64,000 bases of DNA. Source: Eubacteriales bacterium. GTDB taxonomy: Bacteria; Bacillota; Clostridia; Tissierellales; GPF-1. Positions 36,250 to 44,785 of the stretch are shown piece after piece. The stretch's first letter is position 1; each line of letters begins with the position of its first letter. The translations under genes were made by a program, and so were the position numbers. The notes below the pieces were generated by a model. That model ran no database searches. It saw only the letters and a list, made by a program, of their open reading frames with translations, and was not told where the DNA came from. The stretch spans positions 1 through 64,000 of the forward strand of contig DAOUQF010000012.1 of assembly GCA_030625815.1 (NCBI GenBank), written 5' to 3'.

Positions 36250-37677
36250 CTATATTGCCTGCTCTTCTGTCATTCCGTTATCTATGTCCTCGCCGTAATG
36301 CGCTTGGTACTCAATGTATGCATGAACTTTTTCCTTATTCTTTCGGAAAAAGAAGTATGCGCCGAAGTACAAAACAATGGTCAATCCGATAAATAATGGG
36401 TTCTTCGTTAAAAAGGCCAAGAAAATCAGCCCCATGGTCGGGTTGCTTAAAATTCCAAAACTCGTAACCATCAATCCAACTGCCGGAATGGTTACATTCA
36501 CAGATGCAGCAACATCGGTAAAAATCGGTGCCGTAGCCGTACAGATCAAAAGACCAATAGCAAAGTACACTGCTCCGCCGATAATCCCTTTAAACACATT
36601 ACCGTTTGACATGGAAATAATAACTTCAATCATAAATGGAAGAGCGATAAGATCAACCATTGGCAAGGTTTTGTTGCCAGGCAAGATGACCGCAATCAAG
36701 ACGATTATTGGAATCAGGATGATTCCGGTAATTAACGTGTTGGGTTCGCCATATCCAACCGCATCGTTTACTGCCAGATACCATTTTCGTGTTTTCCCGT
36801 TTTTCTTTGCCGATTTTTTTGTCGCTTCTGTAATAGGCCCAAATGCTGATGCAAAGATTCCTGCAACCTTAGGGAAGATCGTCATAACTGCTGCGGTCGA
36901 AATTCCGACGGTTGCAATCTGACCCCATGCTCCCAAAGTGCCCAAGTTCCCAAGGTTCCCGATGATGCCCAGACCCATGCCCAAAATCAAGCCCAGTGTC
37001 ATGGGTTCACCCAAGAATCCGAGTTTTTCCTGCAATGATTCCGCACTGATCTTCACTTTGTAAAAACCTAATTTGTTCATCACAATGTTCAATACCAGCG
37101 CAAAGGGAACACCACCGATATGATGCGGGGCCGTCATTGCGCAGTTCGGATAGTTGTAATAGGTCGACCAGCGCTTTTCCAAAACCTCTGCAAACAAAAG
37201 GATATACAGGTTTTGTACAATCATGACACCAATGGCGAGCGGAATGCTTTTTGTTACGATATAGATCATAGAACCCCATACCATAAACGAGTAGTTATTC
37301 CAAAGATCGCCTGGCATAAAGATATCAGTCCATTTTGTTAAAAAGAGAATCGTTTGAATCAAAATTGCCAATCCGATGAAAATCATGCCAATTTCAGTCG
37401 AATAACCGACGATGGAAGTGGTTTGCCATCCGATATCCAGTATAGGAAGTTGAACACCTGTGGTATCAACCATTGACTGTACCACGGGAACAATCAGCGG
37501 AATGAAAGCACCAATCAACATATTAAATCCAGTTAAGCCAATCCCGGCCAAAACAGCGACTTGGAATGCTTTTTTCAGCTTCACTTTCAGGATCAACGAG
37601 ATAATAAAAAGAACGACAGGAACAAAAATTGCTGCGCCAAAGGTACTAAAAATTACATTTAAAGTTTCTAAAAACAT
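36250..37677 (-). CDS. PTS galactitol-family IIC component
   Basis: This 475-residue polytopic membrane protein carries the GatC layout: an N-terminal FSTFGAAIFVPVVLFIISL, the conserved SAESLQEKLGFLGEP segment, and KTRKWYLAVNDAVGYGEPNT. It forms the permease through which a polyol or related sugar passes while being phosphorylated by IIB. IIB lies 15 bases upstream. The C-terminus is a charged cytoplasmic tail (FFRKNKEKVHAYIE). Substrates in this family include galactitol, arabitol and others, so the sugar is undetermined. Confidence 0.9.
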   Translation of the reverse strand: MFLETLNVIFSTFGAAIFVPVVLFIISLILKVKLKKAFQVAVLAGIGLTGFNMLIGAFIPLIVPVVQSMVDTTGVQLPILDIGWQTTSIVGYSTEIGMIFIGLAILIQTILFLTKWTDIFMPGDLWNNYSFMVWGSMIYIVTKSIPLAIGVMIVQNLYILLFAEVLEKRWSTYYNYPNCAMTAPHHIGGVPFALVLNIVMNKLGFYKVKISAESLQEKLGFLGEPMTLGLILGMGLGIIGNLGNLGTLGAWGQIATVGISTAAVMTIFPKVAGIFASAFGPITEATKKSAKKNGKTRKWYLAVNDAVGYGEPNTLITGIILIPIIVLIAVILPGNKTLPMVDLIALPFMIEVIISMSNGNVFKGIIGGAVYFAIGLLICTATAPIFTDVAASVNVTIPAVGLMVTSFGILSNPTMGLIFLAFLTKNPLFIGLTIVLYFGAYFFFRKNKEKVHAYIEYQAHYGEDIDNGMTEEQAI

Positions 37678-37692
37678 TATTTGCCTCCCTTA

Positions 37693-37980
37693 TTATTTTA
37701 GAATCGCAAGTACTTCTTCAATAAATTCTTCTTCTGCAAACCCGGTTAAAAACCCAACCGCATTCAATGTTGGAATATCATAGGTGCCAGGGATTGGACT
37801 CGTAAACGCAATCAAGTCAAAATCGCCTGCGACCATTGCCCCGGATACGCCCCCCGGATTCACTTCATCTGTCACAACCTTGTAACCGTATTCAGCCAAA
37901 GAATCTTTCAGCTTTTCAGAAAGCATAGACGAACTCACTGTTCCAGAACCGCATACCGTTAAGATTTTAATCTTTTTCAT
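37693..37980 (-). CDS. PTS galactitol/lactose-type IIB component
   Basis: This 95-residue protein begins MKKIKILTVCGSGTVSSSML, with the phosphorylated cysteine in VCGSGT, the P-loop-like motif of galactitol-type IIB. VTDEVNPGGVSG follows at the expected distance. It is cytoplasmic and transfers phosphate from the IIA encoded ten bases upstream to the substrate at IIC. Length is normal for a stand-alone IIB. Confidence 0.92.
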   Translation of the reverse strand: MKKIKILTVCGSGTVSSSMLSEKLKDSLAEYGYKVVTDEVNPGGVSGAMVAGDFDLIAFTSPIPGTYDIPTLNAVGFLTGFAEEEFIEEVLAILK

Positions 37981-37990
37981 TAGACCCTCC

Positions 37991-38452
37991 TTAATTTTTT
38001 AATGCTTCATCCAGATATTCGTAAATCACTTCCACTTCTTCCGCTGCAACAATTTTCGACAAGACTTCATCATTTTGAAACAATCTCATCAGTTTTTTCA
38101 ATAGTTCAATCTGTGCTTTTGAATCTGAAATTGCCAGCAAGAAAACAATTTGCGCATCGATCTGCTCGCTTCCGTCGCCACCCATCAAGGAAAATCCTAC
38201 TGGTTGGTGCAATACGGCAAGCCCAATGGCGGATTTCTTCACATGACTGCTATCCGTATGCGGGATTGCCACACTAATTCCTCTTGTCGGCAACCCTGTC
38301 GGGTAAATCTTTTCCCGGTCCAGAACTGCTTGAACATACGTTGGCTTTACCAGTTGCTTTTCTTCCATCAACATTCCCAGCATCTCGATCACTTCATTCT
38401 GCTTTTCTACGTCTACCCCAATTCGAATTAAATCTCTGTCTAAGTAACTCAA
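37991..38452 (-). CDS. PTS fructose/galactitol-type IIA component
   Basis: This 153-residue EIIA-2-type protein starts at the TTG at 38452, seven bases behind AAGGAGG. The longer frame to 38518 would run through the terminator and sigma-54 promoter. The phosphoacceptor His is in GISVAIPHTDSSHV, and FLLAISDSKAQIELLKKLM is the usual downstream helix. It is the first gene of the operon. IIA, IIB and IIC together make a complete galactitol-family PTS. Confidence 0.92.
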   Translation of the reverse strand: MSYLDRDLIRIGVDVEKQNEVIEMLGMLMEEKQLVKPTYVQAVLDREKIYPTGLPTRGISVAIPHTDSSHVKKSAIGLAVLHQPVGFSLMGGDGSEQIDAQIVFLLAISDSKAQIELLKKLMRLFQNDEVLSKIVAAEEVEVIYEYLDEALKN

Positions 38453-38485
38453 TTCACTTCCTCCTTCCTTCTTGACTCTAACTAT

Positions 38486-38501
38486 TGCAAAAAGCGTGCC
38501 A
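38486..38501 (-). promoter_or_regulatory. Sigma-54 (-24/-12) promoter of the galactitol-type PTS operon
   Basis: The minus strand reads TGGCACGCTTTTTGCA, an exact match to TGGCAC-N5-TTGCA. Transcription would begin roughly 20-25 bases before the TTG start of IIA. The -24 element is the 3' arm of the activator's terminator hairpin and the spacer plus -12 are its T-run. Confidence 0.92.
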
Positions 38502-38524
38502 ATTCCAAAGAATGGCACGCTTTT
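38491..38524 (-). terminator. Terminator of the second LevR-like gene, overlapping the promoter
   Basis: AAGCGTGCCA pairs with TGGCACGCTT around a short internal loop, and the minus strand continues with five T. It lies about 40 bases past the activator's stop. The second arm doubles as the -24 box of the next operon. Confidence 0.82.
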
Positions 38525-38560
38525 CTCTCATTTTTCTCTCGTTTTTTTCTACGCACTTGC

Positions 38561-41464
38561 CTAGCGAAATCCATAATTTCGAATCACCAAAGCCTTGATT
38601 TCTTCAGCACTTTTGCAATTCCTGATCTCTTCAATCACACTCGCGTTTAGTAGAATGCGGTAAAAATTTTTAAAATACTTTTTCGAATCATTTTTATAGG
38701 CAATCATGAAAATTATGTCAATTTCATTCCCATTTGCCCAAACAATGTCAGTTTTCAACTTGGCGATCGCAATGACAGGTTTTGTGACATGTTTTGGCAA
38801 TCCATGGGGCGCTGCGATATTCCCTTTAAAAAACGTGGGTGTGATCGCTTCCCTCCGATATACGCTCAATAAAAAACCTTCATCCACATAGCCGCGCTGC
38901 AAAAGCTTATCGGTCAAAAATTCAATCGCCTCACTCTTATCCCGAAAATCTCGGTTATAAAAAATCAATGCATCATCTAGAATGTCTTCCACATTGGGAA
39001 TCATTTCAACTCCTTGAATCAGTTCATTCAGGCGACTAAGACCGTTCCCCGTATAGAGGCTTTCTATAGATAGATAAGGAATTTGACGATATTCAGGGTT
39101 CAGCGTTCCAACGAAGGCCAGAATTTCATATTTCTTTGAAATACGCTGGATTTCTGCGTCCATACTCACCATTGAGATGAGTCCAATGGAAACCACCTCA
39201 ATGGTACGTTCTGCCCGCTCAGCATATTCGCGGACAAACTTTTCCATTTTTTTAGCAGCCCCTTCGCCCGTCATGCAAACCGTAACAATGGCTTTGGGTA
39301 AATGACGACCCTGTAATTCCGCGGGGTTCAGTTCCACCATTTGGTCCTCTTTGACCAACCCCTGAACTACTTCATCCAAATCTGACTCTACTAGGGTTGC
39401 CCTTCGAACCACTTCAAGCGCCATCAGGGTATCCACTCTTTTTATCACCCGAACCGGGATTCCAGTCTGCTTCGTTATCAAATCGCCGAAGGCCACTAGA
39501 CTTCCCATATCCACCAATAGTGCGCACCCCTTCCCCTGATCCTGTTTTTTAATCACAGCAATGGCTTTATCCAATGCAGCTTGCGGACTCTCAGTCAATG
39601 ACATTTCAACGCCTATCGCATGGTCTGTATTCAATAATTTATTTGCCACATCAGCAATAGCCTTCCCTACCTGCCCATGGGTTAGAATCACCACAGCGAC
39701 CCGCGTCTGTTTTGCAACAGAAGCGCCTGAAAAGGTTTTTAGGTACATGGCAATAAACCCAATTTCATCTTCCGGAAGAACCAAATCCAGTTCCTGTTGA
39801 ATGACTTTCCCTAAAATCTGAGCTACCTTGTACTCATCTACATATTCTTCTTTCACCTTCGCCAAATGAGGATTTTGAATTTCCTTTCCATCAAGAAGCC
39901 TTTCATATGTCGCGCTTAAATGAATTCCCAAGGTATAATAAAAACTATCCTGCAGCTCTTCAAAATATCCCGATGCGATATTTTGACAGGTATCCAATAT
40001 TTTTGCAATTTTCGCCCCCACCAGATTTTTCATTTCCAACCTTGTCATTGGATGTAGGTCTTCAGTTTGGTGTAAAAGCTCTTCGAATTTCTTTTCAAGT
40101 TCCCGGCTGATCACGACATTGATTTCATTCGGCGTCAAGCCATCCCCTTCGAGTTTCCCCGACCGCTCTTCAATAAACCGATAAATCCAATCAGAAAATT
40201 CGTAACGCCCGTCACCCACAGGTTTCTCCACCTCTTCCCGGTGACTGAACAGCATGTCTTTCGTAACGTACTTGCTCACTTTTTCATTTCGCATATCTTT
40301 ATCGAGCATACCGATTTTTACGTGGTTCGCCACTTCCATGGGATGTACAACCAATAGCTCCTGCTTTTTAATCATTGTATTCAATAACGCCCGAGCGCAA
40401 GCCACTTGAATGTCACTACGCAATTGCCCGATATTCCCTGCGCATTCATACACCATCAGCATCCGAAACGTATCCTTTTCGACGTAGATATCCTTATTGA
40501 TCTTCTTCGATTCCTCAGAAAAAAACTGCTTGATCAGTTGATATCTTTCTCTTGTGGATCGTTTGGCCAGGCTGGGCAATTCAATAACCATGGGGATCCG
40601 TCGACGGAACGTGGTCAAAAGCGTTGAATTATGATTTTCTGATGTTGCCGTGATAATCATGATTTTCGCACGTCTTTCCGACATGGTTTCTCCCAATTTC
40701 CGATAGGTTCCCTTGTCGAGAATCGTAAAAAGGATTTCCTGTCCTTCGCTCGGCAATCGGTGCACCTCGTCAAGGAAAAGAATTCCCTGGTTCGCTAATT
40801 CAATAATCCCATCCTTCTCCCTTTCCGCGCCGGTAAAAGCACCCTTCACATATCCAAAAAGTTGAGAGAGCAATAGCTGTGGATTTTCAGCATAATCCGC
40901 ACAATTAAAACTCACAAAGGGCGACTCGCTGGTAAAGTTCGAGGTTTGTATGGCATAGCGGTACATGGCTTCTGCCAATTGGCTCTTTCCAACGCCAGAA
41001 TCTCCAATAATCAGGGTGTGCATCCCTTTGGGTGGATAAAGAACCGCCGCCTTTGCCTGGCTGATCTGCATTTTCAATGACCGATCATGTCCCACAATTT
41101 CTTGAAATCCATAGTCTTGTGTCGCTTGCTGCACGAGATGCTCTTCCATTTTCCCGTTTGAATCACTCCGCTCTCCGATTTGACTCATCAGATTCAAGGC
41201 TATCTGTCTCGAAATTTGGTATCCCATTTCATTCAGTTTACGCATTAATTCTCGATGGGATAATGCCGGATCATCATTAATCAGTTCTTTTGCATCACTT
41301 TCAATGATCGGTTTCAAACGATCCCTTGAATTTGAAATCCCATACTTCTTCCGGATTTCCGTGACTTTTTCCCGATTGGTTCCCACCAATTCAGCCACCT
41401 GGCGATCAGAGTACGGATTTCTCTTATTCTCCTGATGAAATAATTCCAACACCTTTTCTACCAT
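38561..41464 (-). CDS. LevR-like sigma-54-dependent PTS activator with C-terminal EIIA
   Basis: This 967-residue protein has, in order: an N-terminal region of about 110 residues with two helix-turn-helix-like segments (SDRQVAELVGTNREKV and SHRELMRKLNEMGYQISR); an AAA+ domain with Walker A GDSGVGKS (154-161), GAFTGA (208-213) and LFLDEVHRLP; a PRD with GIHLSATYERLL; an EIIA-Man-like domain with VILTHGQV; an EIIB-Gat-like part with VCMTGEG; and a C-terminal EIIA-Fru/Mtl-type domain with GNIAAPHGLPK. This end differs from the activator at 7547-10381, which finishes in a second PRD. It should activate the promoter at 38486 under PTS phosphorylation control. The start ATG follows a G-run. Confidence 0.92.
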   Translation of the reverse strand: MVEKVLELFHQENKRNPYSDRQVAELVGTNREKVTEIRKKYGISNSRDRLKPIIESDAKELINDDPALSHRELMRKLNEMGYQISRQIALNLMSQIGERSDSNGKMEEHLVQQATQDYGFQEIVGHDRSLKMQISQAKAAVLYPPKGMHTLIIGDSGVGKSQLAEAMYRYAIQTSNFTSESPFVSFNCADYAENPQLLLSQLFGYVKGAFTGAEREKDGIIELANQGILFLDEVHRLPSEGQEILFTILDKGTYRKLGETMSERRAKIMIITATSENHNSTLLTTFRRRIPMVIELPSLAKRSTRERYQLIKQFFSEESKKINKDIYVEKDTFRMLMVYECAGNIGQLRSDIQVACARALLNTMIKKQELLVVHPMEVANHVKIGMLDKDMRNEKVSKYVTKDMLFSHREEVEKPVGDGRYEFSDWIYRFIEERSGKLEGDGLTPNEINVVISRELEKKFEELLHQTEDLHPMTRLEMKNLVGAKIAKILDTCQNIASGYFEELQDSFYYTLGIHLSATYERLLDGKEIQNPHLAKVKEEYVDEYKVAQILGKVIQQELDLVLPEDEIGFIAMYLKTFSGASVAKQTRVAVVILTHGQVGKAIADVANKLLNTDHAIGVEMSLTESPQAALDKAIAVIKKQDQGKGCALLVDMGSLVAFGDLITKQTGIPVRVIKRVDTLMALEVVRRATLVESDLDEVVQGLVKEDQMVELNPAELQGRHLPKAIVTVCMTGEGAAKKMEKFVREYAERAERTIEVVSIGLISMVSMDAEIQRISKKYEILAFVGTLNPEYRQIPYLSIESLYTGNGLSRLNELIQGVEMIPNVEDILDDALIFYNRDFRDKSEAIEFLTDKLLQRGYVDEGFLLSVYRREAITPTFFKGNIAAPHGLPKHVTKPVIAIAKLKTDIVWANGNEIDIIFMIAYKNDSKKYFKNFYRILLNASVIEEIRNCKSAEEIKALVIRNYGFR

Positions 41465-41590
41465 CGATATCCCCCCATTTCATGTCACACACCATTTATG
41501 GCAATGTCATATTGTGTCAAGTGTATCACAATATTCAGTCAATCCCTGACCGGATAACTCAAAAATTTGTTGGAGCTTGTTCTTAGATAT

Positions 41591-41617
41591 AAAAAAGCCG
41601 GCTATTCAGCCAGCTTC
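41591..41617 (-). terminator. Terminator after the VanZ-like gene
   Basis: On the minus strand AGCTGGCT, GAAT and AGCCGGCT form a stem (one G-T pair) followed by six T. It lies 17 bases past the VanZ stop and closes the long polysaccharide operon. Confidence 0.85.
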
Positions 41618-41633
41618 ATCATTTATCAAAATT

Positions 41634-42125
41634 TCAATTGTCGATTCCCACATAATGCACTTTCCTTTTAAACGGCAGATGTACTAAATAACAAACCATC
41701 AAGCCAGCCAAAGCACCCAGCCCATCGATGGATACATCCACCAAAGAAGGTCCCCGTCCCGGCACCAGCATCTGATGCGCCTCATCGGAAACTGCATACA
41801 GCAGGCAAATAATCAGGGTATGCCGCGCATTTTCAATCCCATGCAAACCATTGCGCGAGAAGGCATGGCTCACCAGCAAGCCCAAGATCAAATAGGCAAA
41901 GAAGTGCGCCTCCTTGCGAATAAAATGATTAAGAGACTCCGCACTCATCGAAGTGGAAGGAGCAACCTTCTCAACTGCATCAAGAACCACTTCCGTCACC
42001 CCGCGGCTCAAGGCGGCCGACTGAACAGCAGGCTGCGCAGACAAGTTGTAAATCACACCCATCCACAAGAGCACCAGTGCCCACGATACAAAAATTATGA
42101 CCTTCCTTTTCTTGGTGATCTCCAT
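41634..42125 (-). CDS. VanZ-family membrane protein
   Basis: This 163-residue protein has about four membrane spans. It has SWALVLLWMGVIYNLSAQP at the N-terminus, HFIRKEAHFFAYLILGLL, and the VanZ signature DEAHQMLVPGRGPSLVDVSIDG. VanZ-like proteins are associated with lipoglycopeptide resistance and envelope genes, but the molecular role is unknown. It is the last gene of the locus beginning at 55.8 kb, 21 bases beyond the truncated galU. Confidence 0.85.
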   Translation of the reverse strand: MEITKKRKVIIFVSWALVLLWMGVIYNLSAQPAVQSAALSRGVTEVVLDAVEKVAPSTSMSAESLNHFIRKEAHFFAYLILGLLVSHAFSRNGLHGIENARHTLIICLLYAVSDEAHQMLVPGRGPSLVDVSIDGLGALAGLMVCYLVHLPFKRKVHYVGIDN

Positions 42126-42146
42126 AGATCCCCTCCAGGCATTGTA

Positions 42147-42627
42147 CTATCTGCCGTGTTTCTTTAATGTCTCTTCCATATAGTCAAGCAATGTCTCTTT
42201 CATGTTGTCACGCTGTAAAGCATACTCGAGCGTCGCTTCAATAAAACCTTGCTTGTCTCCCACATCATAACGTCGTCCCTCAAAAATATATGCATACATG
42301 GACTCTCTCAAAGCCAGTTCCTTTAACGCATCCGTTAATTGAATCTCTCCGCCTTTGCCTGGCGCAGTTGTTTCCAAGATCTCAAAGATTGCCGGATTAA
42401 TAATGTAACGACCCAAAATTGCTACATTCGAAGGAGCCTCTTCAACTGCTGGTTTCTCCACCAAGCCTTTGACCGTATACACAGTATCCGATACCGGCTT
42501 GCCATCCACAATGCCGTATTTGCAGACATTCTCACGCGCCACTTCTTGTACCCCTAGAATTGATGTTTGGTATTCTTCATAGACATCTATCATTTGCTTC
42601 AAGCATGGCTTTTCATCGTTATTTCCC
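42147..42627 (-). pseudogene. galU: GalU (UTP-glucose-1-phosphate uridylyltransferase), N-terminal third missing
   Basis: Clear GalU sequence begins immediately behind the ugd stop codon: NDEKPCLKQMIDVYEEYQ, GLVEKPAVEEAPSNVAILGR, GGEIQLTDALKELA and YDVGDKQGFIEATLEYAL. The first 110-120 residues, with the GxGTR nucleotide-binding motif and the DD metal site, are absent. No start with a ribosome site fits. The longer frame to 42707 borrows an unrelated reading frame of ugd. The C-terminal part itself has no frame damage, so truncation looks recent and caused by recombination at the ugd junction. Confidence 0.87.
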
Positions 42628-43794
42628 CTAGTCTCTACAATACAAGTCTCTTGTATAGATTTTCTCTTCCACATCTTGAAGATCTTTGTCCATACGATTG
42701 CAGACAATCACATCAGACATCGATTTGAATTCGTCCAGATCACGAATCACTCGAGAATTATAGAACTGATCTTCTTTCAAAGCTGGTTCGTATACGACCA
42801 CTTCAATACCTTTGGCCTTGATTCTTTTCATAACCCCTTGAATAGATGACTGACGGAAGTTATCTGAGTCTGTTTTCATTGTTAAACGATGCACCCCAAC
42901 AATTTTAGGTTGGCGAGCTAAAATCATATCTGCAACATGATCCTTCCGAGTTCGGTTTGCATCAACAATTGCACCCATAATATTATTTGGAACATCCGCA
43001 TAATTCGCTAATAATTGTTTTGTGTCTTTTGGCAAGCAATATCCACCATAGCCAAATGAAGGGTTGTTGTAATGGCTACCGATACGCGGATCCAAGCAAA
43101 CACCATCAACAATTTGTTTCGTATCAAGACCTCGCACTTCCGCATATGTATCAAGCTCGTTAAAATATGAAACGCGCATAGCCAAATATGTATTTGCAAA
43201 CAATTTAATTGCTTCTGCTTCTGTAGAATTGGTGAAAAGAATTTCGATATCTTCTTTTATCGCTCCACCTGCTAAAAGAGAAGCAAACTTTTCAGCTCGC
43301 TCCGATTGCTCTCCAACAACAATTCGAGACGGATACAAGTTATCATATAAAGCTTTTCCCTCACGTAAGAATTCAGGTGAGAAAAGAATATTCTCTGTAT
43401 CAAACATTTCACGCACTTTCTCTGTGTATCCAACCGGTACTGTAGATTTAATTACCATAACAGCATCGGGATTTATCGATAATACATTCGCAATTACCGC
43501 TTCAACAGTACGTGTGTTAAAGTAGTTCTTTTCAGCATCATAATTCGTTGGTGTTGAGATAATTACAAATTCTGCATCCTTGAATGCCATATAATTATCC
43601 GTTGTCGCAACAAGATTCAACGACTTATTAGTCAAATAATCTTCAATCTCCGTATCAATAATCGGTGATTTCTTCGCATTGATCATATCTACTTTTTCTT
43701 GAATAATATCCAATGCAATCACTTCATTATTTTGTGCTAGCAATACCGCATTTGATAAACCAACATATCCAGTTCCAGCTATTGTAATTTTCAT
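42628..43794 (-). CDS. ugd: UDP-glucose 6-dehydrogenase
   Basis: This 388-residue protein starts at the ATG at 43794 with GGTGG five bases upstream. The NAD motif is [20 protein letters not shown]. The catalytic cysteine lies in [20 protein letters not shown], and STPTNYD and [10 protein letters not shown] are family blocks. It oxidises UDP-glucose twice to UDP-glucuronate, an acidic precursor for capsule or teichuronic-type polymers and the substrate of the decarboxylase at 12632. It shares its C-terminal sequence with the decayed copy at 33039-33283. It marks the low-coordinate border of the AT-rich cassette. Confidence 0.95.
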   Translation of the reverse strand: MKITIAGTGYVGLSNAVLLAQNNEVIALDIIQEKVDMINAKKSPIIDTEIEDYLTNKSLNLVATTDNYMAFKDAEFVIISTPTNYDAEKNYFNTRTVEAVIANVLSINPDAVMVIKSTVPVGYTEKVREMFDTENILFSPEFLREGKALYDNLYPSRIVVGEQSERAEKFASLLAGGAIKEDIEILFTNSTEAEAIKLFANTYLAMRVSYFNELDTYAEVRGLDTKQIVDGVCLDPRIGSHYNNPSFGYGGYCLPKDTKQLLANYADVPNNIMGAIVDANRTRKDHVADMILARQPKIVGVHRLTMKTDSDNFRQSSIQGVMKRIKAKGIEVVVYEPALKEDQFYNSRVIRDLDEFKSMSDVIVCNRMDKDLQDVEEKIYTRDLYCRD

Positions 43795-43841
43795 TAATTC
43801 CACCTCTGCCTATTAAAAATTAAATGCTTATGATCATATCT

Positions 43842-44756
43842 TTATATTTCCCACATATCTCCAAGCATAATATTATACTGCTGTGGCCATATATACTCAA
43901 ATCCGCTACTATTTGTGAATGTCATCTCTCCAAAATATATTTTCCCCTCAATGTTATACCAATCGACACGCACATGGGAAAACCCTTTGGCTAATCTATT
44001 TGTTAGCTCTATCATTAGATCAAAGTTTTTTGGTTTCTGAATTGGTAAATCAGTATTTTTATATGAATGTTGTTGCCATGGTTGTAATTTCCAATTTATA
44101 TCATACACATTACGCCTATGGTCTGAATAACGATTAGCATCAATCCAACAAAACTTTGTTTCACCATCAAAACATATAAATTTATAATCTTCTAAGTCAT
44201 ACTGGAATGATTCAATGAACTTTTCAGCAATAATTTTCGGTGTTATTAATTTATAATGCATCTCTAATGAATAATATGCATAATTAGTTTTTAACCATTT
44301 ATCGAAATTCCTCTTCGCTTCTCTTCGGTCAAAAGTAGCTTTGTCTAGAACAATATAATTCCAACCAGATCCGTGTGTAGCTTTTAATACAAACTTATCG
44401 GGTAAATTATCGAAATCTATCTGCTCAAAATTATCCCAAACCCCCAATAAAGGTACCAAATACTTTTCGCCGATATTATCCTTTATCCATCCACGAACTT
44501 TATACTTATCCGTTAAGTCTGCTTTGATAAGCGAATTATCATGTAGTTTTGTCCATTGCATTTTTTCGTTATACGTTTGCGGATTATTCATATTCAATTT
44601 ATGTCCAGTCGCTTTTTTATACATATATTTCAATATACTGGGATAAAACTTTTCATCAATATGCTTGAATAAGAAATATCTAATTTCTCTTTTTAACAAC
44701 AGATATTTACAATAGATATCCTCAAATAATGTATTACTCACTCTTCTTTTACGCAC
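43842..44756 (-). CDS. TupA-like ATP-grasp protein (copy 1)
   Basis: This 304-residue protein of the TupA-like ATP-grasp family is found in polysaccharide clusters. Conserved blocks are NPQTYNEKMQWTKLHD, ADLTDKYKVRGWI, LPDKFVLKATHGSGW, KIIAEKFIES, DYKFICFDGE and VRVDWYNIEGKIYFGEMTF. The family name comes from TupA, implicated in teichuronopeptide synthesis in Bacillus halodurans; ATP-grasp enzymes typically join a carboxylate to an amine. A paralogue of the same frame length lies at 50789. The gene is AT-rich like its neighbours. The exact reaction is unknown. Confidence 0.85.
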   Translation of the reverse strand: MRKRRVSNTLFEDIYCKYLLLKREIRYFLFKHIDEKFYPSILKYMYKKATGHKLNMNNPQTYNEKMQWTKLHDNSLIKADLTDKYKVRGWIKDNIGEKYLVPLLGVWDNFEQIDFDNLPDKFVLKATHGSGWNYIVLDKATFDRREAKRNFDKWLKTNYAYYSLEMHYKLITPKIIAEKFIESFQYDLEDYKFICFDGETKFCWIDANRYSDHRRNVYDINWKLQPWQQHSYKNTDLPIQKPKNFDLMIELTNRLAKGFSHVRVDWYNIEGKIYFGEMTFTNSSGFEYIWPQQYNIMLGDMWEI

Positions 44757-44785
44757 TTAATAAACTCCTTATTGTCGAATTAACT

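Noticed and set aside
36377-36922. Plus-strand frame of 181 codons
   Set aside because: It is the mirror of the hydrophobic PTS IIC gene; low-complexity Ile/Thr/Pro composition fits an antisense shadow.
41511-41532. ATTGTG-N10-CACAAT dyad upstream of the second LevR-like gene
   Set aside because: It could be an operator, but spacing does not match a CRP site and short dyads are common in AT-rich gaps. No further support.
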